64,000 nucleotides of DNA from Chryseobacterium sp. JUb7. Its GTDB lineage: Bacteria > Bacteroidota > Bacteroidia > Flavobacteriales > Weeksellaceae. Below, one piece after another: positions 60,421 through 64,000 of this stretch. Numbering within the stretch: position 1 is the stretch's first letter; each line of letters opens with the position of its first letter. The position numbers and the translations under genes are program-made. The notes beneath the pieces are model-generated. The model saw only the letters and a list, made by a program, of their open reading frames with translations. It was not told where the DNA came from and did not search any database. The stretch spans positions 310,001 through 374,000 of the forward strand of contig NZ_JANUFF010000002.1 in NCBI RefSeq assembly GCF_024806495.1, read 5' to 3'.

Positions 60421-61248
60421 TTATTTCTCAAGTAATAAACTTACCCACTCTTCTCTCTGAAGCTTCTTTTTCAATTCCAGTCCGTTTTCTTTGCAGACTT
60501 CTAAAATATCGTCTACATCAAAGAAACACAATCCTGAAAGTAATAATTTACCCCCATTATTTAAAACAGAAACATAAGTCGGAATATCGGAAATCAGAAT
60601 ATTTCTATTGATATTAGCCAAAATAATATCGTAATTTTCTTTTCCTAAATTCTCAGCAGTTCCCTGTTCAATATCCAGCTCAACATTATTTCTTGCTGCA
60701 TTCTCCTTTGAGTTTTCTACAGACCACTCATCGATATCAATTGCTTTTGTATCGCCTGCTCCCTGCTGTTTTGCATAGATTGCCAACACAGAAGTTCCGC
60801 ACCCCATGTCAAGGACTTTTTTTCCATTAAAATCAATATCCATCATCTGCTGAATCATCAAGTGCGTCGTTGGGTGATGTCCCGTTCCGAAAGACATTTT
60901 TGGCTGAATAACAATCTCATGCATTCCGGGAACAGATTCATGAAACTCGGCTCTGATTAATACTTTATCATCAATATTAATGGGTTCAAAATTCTTCTCC
61001 CATTCTTCATTCCAGTTGATGTTAGGCATTTCCTGAAAAGTATATTCTATCTTCACTTCTTCATTCTGAAAAAGCGGAAGTGCTTTTAACTCTTCTTCAT
61101 TAAATAAATCTTTCTGAATATATCCTAAAATGCCCTCCAGTTCTTCTGTGAAGCTGTCAAAACCTATTTCAATAAGCTCTGCCATTAATATATCACTCCA
61201 GGGCTGAAGCGGAGAAATTTTAAAATCGAATTCTAAATAATTTTGCAT
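60421..61248 (-). CDS. prmA: Ribosomal protein L11 methyltransferase
   Basis: At 275 residues from ATG 61248, it trimethylates L11 of the large ribosomal subunit. An N-terminal substrate domain (about 1-115) precedes the SAM domain: VLDMGCGTSVLAIYAKQQGA, IDIDEWSVENSKENA, and YDIILANINRNILI with the Asn-based active-site loop. The longer frame starts at 61266. A TATTTTTG element lies at 61264-61271. It lies upstream of the SH3 protein gene. Confidence 0.95.
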   Translation of the reverse strand: MQNYLEFDFKISPLQPWSDILMAELIEIGFDSFTEELEGILGYIQKDLFNEEELKALPLFQNEEVKIEYTFQEMPNINWNEEWEKNFEPINIDDKVLIRAEFHESVPGMHEIVIQPKMSFGTGHHPTTHLMIQQMMDIDFNGKKVLDMGCGTSVLAIYAKQQGAGDTKAIDIDEWSVENSKENAARNNVELDIEQGTAENLGKENYDIILANINRNILISDIPTYVSVLNNGGKLLLSGLCFFDVDDILEVCKENGLELKKKLQREEWVSLLLEK

Positions 61249-61263
61249 GTGAATAATTTGTTG

Positions 61264-61271
61264 CAAAAATA
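61264..61271 (-). promoter_or_regulatory. -7 element TATTTTTG before prmA
   Basis: TAnnTTTG on the minus strand, 15 bases before the ATG. The -33 box is unclear. Confidence 0.5.
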
Positions 61272-61343
61272 AAACTTGTTTTTTGATTTACCGGAAAATT
61301 GTGCTTTTGTTTTCAAACCTATCCGGAATGATCTATTTTCACG

Positions 61344-61369
61344 TAAAAAAGCGGGCTAACCCGCTTTCA
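61344..61369 (-). terminator. Terminator of the T9SS cargo gene
   Basis: The stem AAAGCGGG/CCCGCTTT with loop CTAA, then a T-run on the minus strand. Confidence 0.85.
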
Positions 61370-61395
61370 TTATATATTTCCGATACTTTTCCGTA

Positions 61396-63330
61396 TTATT
61401 TTTTGATGACTTTAAACGTTTTTGCTGTTTTATCTGCAGTGATCAGAGAAATAACATAAGATCCGGCGGTTAAGTCCGACAGATTAATTTCATAAGCAGG
61501 ATTTAAATTTTTAATTTGTCTGCCTGACATATCGGAAACAATTATATTTTTAATCCCTTTAATATCAGAAAAATTCAATAAATCTGTAAAAGGATTAGGA
61601 TATACTGAAAAGTTATTTTTCACAGATTCTGAAACTGCCAGAATTGATGAAAATTCATCAGCTCCTATATCTGGACTAGCAGTATTTCTTATCTCATTAT
61701 CAATATCTGTAACAACTGATGGTATAGGAGTTCCTGAATTATCCAATCCTGAGTTGACAGAAGAGTTTATTAAATGTAAATCTGTAGCTGACACAAAATT
61801 CGGAGCGATATTTTTAGAATTTATATTTCCACCAAAAGAGGTTTGCATACCCGATAATGAAGATGCAACAGAGCCCACTATATATCCTAAATTACCCGAA
61901 CTGTAATAATTATTATAATCAATATTTGAAAAAATATTGTTAGCCGACACAGAATAGACAGAGTATCTTGTTCCTGTAGTCTGTGAATTTACCAAAATAT
62001 TATTTCTCAAATCCAGTGCTCCTACTGTAGTCACAAAGTCATCAACATAAAAAGCAGAGGTAATTCCCGCATTAGTCTGGTTGATATTCAGATTTACAGT
62101 ATTGTTATAAATTTTGTAATCTTTCCCGATAATAACATAAATTCCATGCCCATTGGCCCTGGCATTTGAAGTACTACCCACTGAAATAACATTTGATACA
62201 AAGTTATTATACACATAACCTGCAGCATCTGAAACAGGATATGCCAAACAAATGCCTGAAGCCGGAGCTACAGAAGTATTTTGCACAGAAGTGATTTTAT
62301 TGGAGAAAGTTCTGGTATTGGCAGCAGCCACTCCTATACCACATATACTATCCCAATATAATCCCGGAGATACAATATCAGAAACAATATTTCCACTAAT
62401 CTCTATATTGGTTGCAGTCACACCACTGGAGACATATATTCCACGGGTAATGGTATTTATACCCGCTCCTGTATTGGAGATGTTAGAGATCGTATTGTTT
62501 TTAACAGCCGTATTATTGGTATCTGTTGAAAGCCAGATGCCCATCTGATACGTTGTACTATTTGATGTTCCGGGAATTGAGTTGGTAATATTAGAAATCG
62601 TATTCCCTGAAATAACAGCTGCTCCGCCTACCCCCTGAAAATAAATTCCGATATTTCTAATCCCGGCAGTCAACGTATTATCTTTAACAAAAAGTCCTGT
62701 TCCGACCGTTTTATCTGTTTGATTTCCGTAAATGTAGACTCCTATATCAGCGGTACGAATATCATTGTTTTCCAGAGTAATATTTTTAAAATATCCGCTA
62801 CTCACCGCCGATCCATTACCTAAGACAATAGCAGAACTTGTATTGGCTCCATTGATAAAGATTGTATTTTTAAAAATAACATTATCCAGTGGAGCTGTAC
62901 CTGTTGATGATCCCAAATAGACAACGACAGGAGATGTCGCAGAAGTATTATTAATCGTTAAATCCCGACTTGCCCCTTCAATGGTATTAGAACCATCAAT
63001 CGTCACATTATTTCCTAAAATTTTTATCAAAGCCCCGGATTCTACTGCTCCGGAGATTACAGGAGTTACAGAGGGAGCCGGTTTTATTAAAACTGATGTA
63101 TAAGTGGGTACAGCATTTAATTGTGCTGTAGCTGTTTCCGCTGTATTACCCGTAATACTGATATTGATCATTCCTTGATGTACCCCTGAATTAATAGCAT
63201 CAAAAGCGCTTTTAAGGGTTGTATAACTTGTTGAAGCTGTTCCTGATGTTGCCGTAACATTTACTTGCGAATAAGCAACATTAGCGAGAAAACAACTTAA
63301 CAGAATAAATATTCTTCTCATTTTTGACAT
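61396..63330 (-). CDS. Secreted beta-helix protein with T9SS type A sorting domain
   Basis: This 644-residue protein has a signal peptide (RRIFILLSCFLANVAYSQ), a long right-handed parallel beta-helix (residues about 30-560, many N-x-I-S-N-I and GIY-type turns such as NNTISNISN) and a C-terminal T9SS type A domain beginning near VYPNPFTDLLNF and ending TAKTFKVIKK. The type IX system would export it and anchor it to the cell surface. Met1 or Met4 (63321) may be the start. Possible roles are adhesion or polysaccharide binding. Confidence 0.9.
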   Translation of the reverse strand: MSKMRRIFILLSCFLANVAYSQVNVTATSGTASTSYTTLKSAFDAINSGVHQGMINISITGNTAETATAQLNAVPTYTSVLIKPAPSVTPVISGAVESGALIKILGNNVTIDGSNTIEGASRDLTINNTSATSPVVVYLGSSTGTAPLDNVIFKNTIFINGANTSSAIVLGNGSAVSSGYFKNITLENNDIRTADIGVYIYGNQTDKTVGTGLFVKDNTLTAGIRNIGIYFQGVGGAAVISGNTISNITNSIPGTSNSTTYQMGIWLSTDTNNTAVKNNTISNISNTGAGINTITRGIYVSSGVTATNIEISGNIVSDIVSPGLYWDSICGIGVAAANTRTFSNKITSVQNTSVAPASGICLAYPVSDAAGYVYNNFVSNVISVGSTSNARANGHGIYVIIGKDYKIYNNTVNLNINQTNAGITSAFYVDDFVTTVGALDLRNNILVNSQTTGTRYSVYSVSANNIFSNIDYNNYYSSGNLGYIVGSVASSLSGMQTSFGGNINSKNIAPNFVSATDLHLINSSVNSGLDNSGTPIPSVVTDIDNEIRNTASPDIGADEFSSILAVSESVKNNFSVYPNPFTDLLNFSDIKGIKNIIVSDMSGRQIKNLNPAYEINLSDLTAGSYVISLITADKTAKTFKVIKK

Positions 63331-63632
63331 GGTGTTAATAGTTCAGGCATAAACATACAAAAAAACCACATAACAACCATTAAACAAATCAATACATCAA
63401 TAAAAAACCCGTTTATTAAAAAATAACGGCAATTTAAGTTCTCAATAATTGACCGGATGATAAATAACAAAAAATCAAACAGGCACTATACTTTTATAGA
63501 GTTTCAGCGGGCCTTTGGCTAGTCGAAACTATATAAACAATTCTCAAACCTTACAAAAAAAGCGGACCAAAGTCCGCTATCATTAATATTATTCATTTAA
63601 AGTTTATTGAACCCCCAAAAATTTAAAGTACA
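63331..63632. other. Intergenic region
   Basis: No gene is seen. It holds an imperfect inverted repeat near 63493-63537 (TATAGAGTTTC/GAAACTATATA) and the terminator of the SDR gene. Confidence 0.55.
63555..63578 (-). terminator. Terminator of the SDR gene
   Basis: The stem AGCGGAC/GTCCGCT with loop TTTG is followed by seven Ts on the minus strand. Confidence 0.85.
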
Positions 63633-64000
63633 TTAAGGATTTGTAGAGAAAATAGAACCATTTGCAATCAATGCTCTTCTGTTCATTTTCAGGATATCTC
63701 TTACCCATTCTGCGAAATCTTCAGGCTGAAGAACCTTATCCGGGTTTCCGTCTGTCAATCCACCCTGAATAGACATATCAGAAGCAATTGTACTAGGCGT
63801 CAATGTGATCACACGGATGTTTTGTTTTCTCCATTCCGCCATCATAGACTGAGACAGAGAAACCACCGCTGCTTTGGAAGCCGCATATGCCGACATATTA
63901 GGACCGCCTTTCAAACCGGCTGTTGATGCTACATTAACGATATCCCCTTCTCCTTTTGCTTTCATAAAAGGATGTACTGCTTTTGCTGCATAATACACTC
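63633..64000 (-). CDS. Short-chain dehydrogenase/reductase, C-terminal part
   Basis: The gene runs off the right edge: about 122 residues are in the window and the true start lies beyond 64000. It has the SDR catalytic residues IVNVASTAG (Ser) and MSAYAASKAAV (Tyr and Lys), then VITLTPSTIASDM, the usual order. It looks like a FabG/3-oxoacyl-type oxidoreductase, but the substrate and cofactor motif are missing with the N-terminus. Confidence 0.87.
   Translation of the reverse strand, partial: VYYAAKAVHPFMKAKGEGDIVNVASTAGLKGGPNMSAYAASKAAVVSLSQSMMAEWRKQNIRVITLTPSTIASDMSIQGGLTDGNPDKVLQPEDFAEWVRDILKMNRRALIANGSIFSTNP

Overview
The window looks like chromosomal DNA from a Bacteroidota bacterium of the class Flavobacteriia, most like Chryseobacterium and relatives. 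This is an inference from content. The DNA is AT-rich. There is a T9SS type A sorting domain, GSCFA, WbqC-like and DUF5683 families, and an RhlE helicase. Repeated TAnnTTTG promoter elements, often with an upstream TTG or TTTG 18-20 bases away, are the Bacteroidota type. No rRNA, CRISPR array, prophage structural gene or intact insertion sequence was seen.

Layout. 1-3.7 kb: a TPR-type histidine kinase and a NarL/LuxR-type regulator, flanked by two related small lipoproteins. 4-7.6 kb: an esterase, an aspartyl-protease/PDZ protein, a small membrane protein and an L,D-transpeptidase. 8.1-8.5 kb: four tandem tRNA-Asp genes with an exact 106-base period. 8.6-14.4 kb: thioredoxin, cysteine desulfurase, a lipoprotein, a HAD phosphatase, and three genes matching the mycobacterial decaprenylphosphoryl-arabinose pathway (DprE2, DprE1, UbiA-type phosphoribosyltransferase). 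14.4-24 kb, all on the minus strand: OmpA lipoprotein, lipocalin-like lipoprotein, subtilase, WbqC, lepB, dapB, DUF5683, parB, parA and a TonB-like protein. Two perfect inverted DnaA boxes lie in a hairpin upstream of parA.

24.4-29.2 kb holds an unusual plus-strand set: two large proteins of unknown function that share a domain and a C-terminal IGxxCxxxPxxP-like motif, then a muramidase with a peptidoglycan-binding domain. 29.8-37.4 kb mixes nucleotide metabolism and housekeeping (purA, hpt, adk, obg) with an inserted AT-rich pair (an RNase H-like small protein and a Ser/Thr kinase) and an ABC-F ATPase. 37.4-49.4 kb: an outer-membrane barrel, a DUF6438 lipoprotein, RhlE, a methyltransferase, TatD, DUF4269, GSCFA, polyprenyl synthetase, a phosphate transporter with its DUF47 partner, a second DEAD-box helicase and DUF2461.

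49.5-54.6 kb is a surface-glycan set (FkbM methyltransferase, flippase, two glycosyltransferases, a second methyltransferase). It is followed by aspA and an amidase. 57.2-58.4 kb carries tRNA-Ser, then tRNA-Pro and tRNA-Arg each present twice. 58.5-64 kb: two immunity-type small proteins, an SH3 protein, prmA, a large T9SS cargo beta-helix protein and the C-terminal part of an SDR.

Housekeeping blocks are interrupted by intergenic palindromic repeats present in two or three copies. The items most worth following up are the arabinose-lipid gene set in a Bacteroidota, the shared-domain/muramidase module, the kinase/RNase H-like pair, and the inverted DnaA boxes beside parAB.
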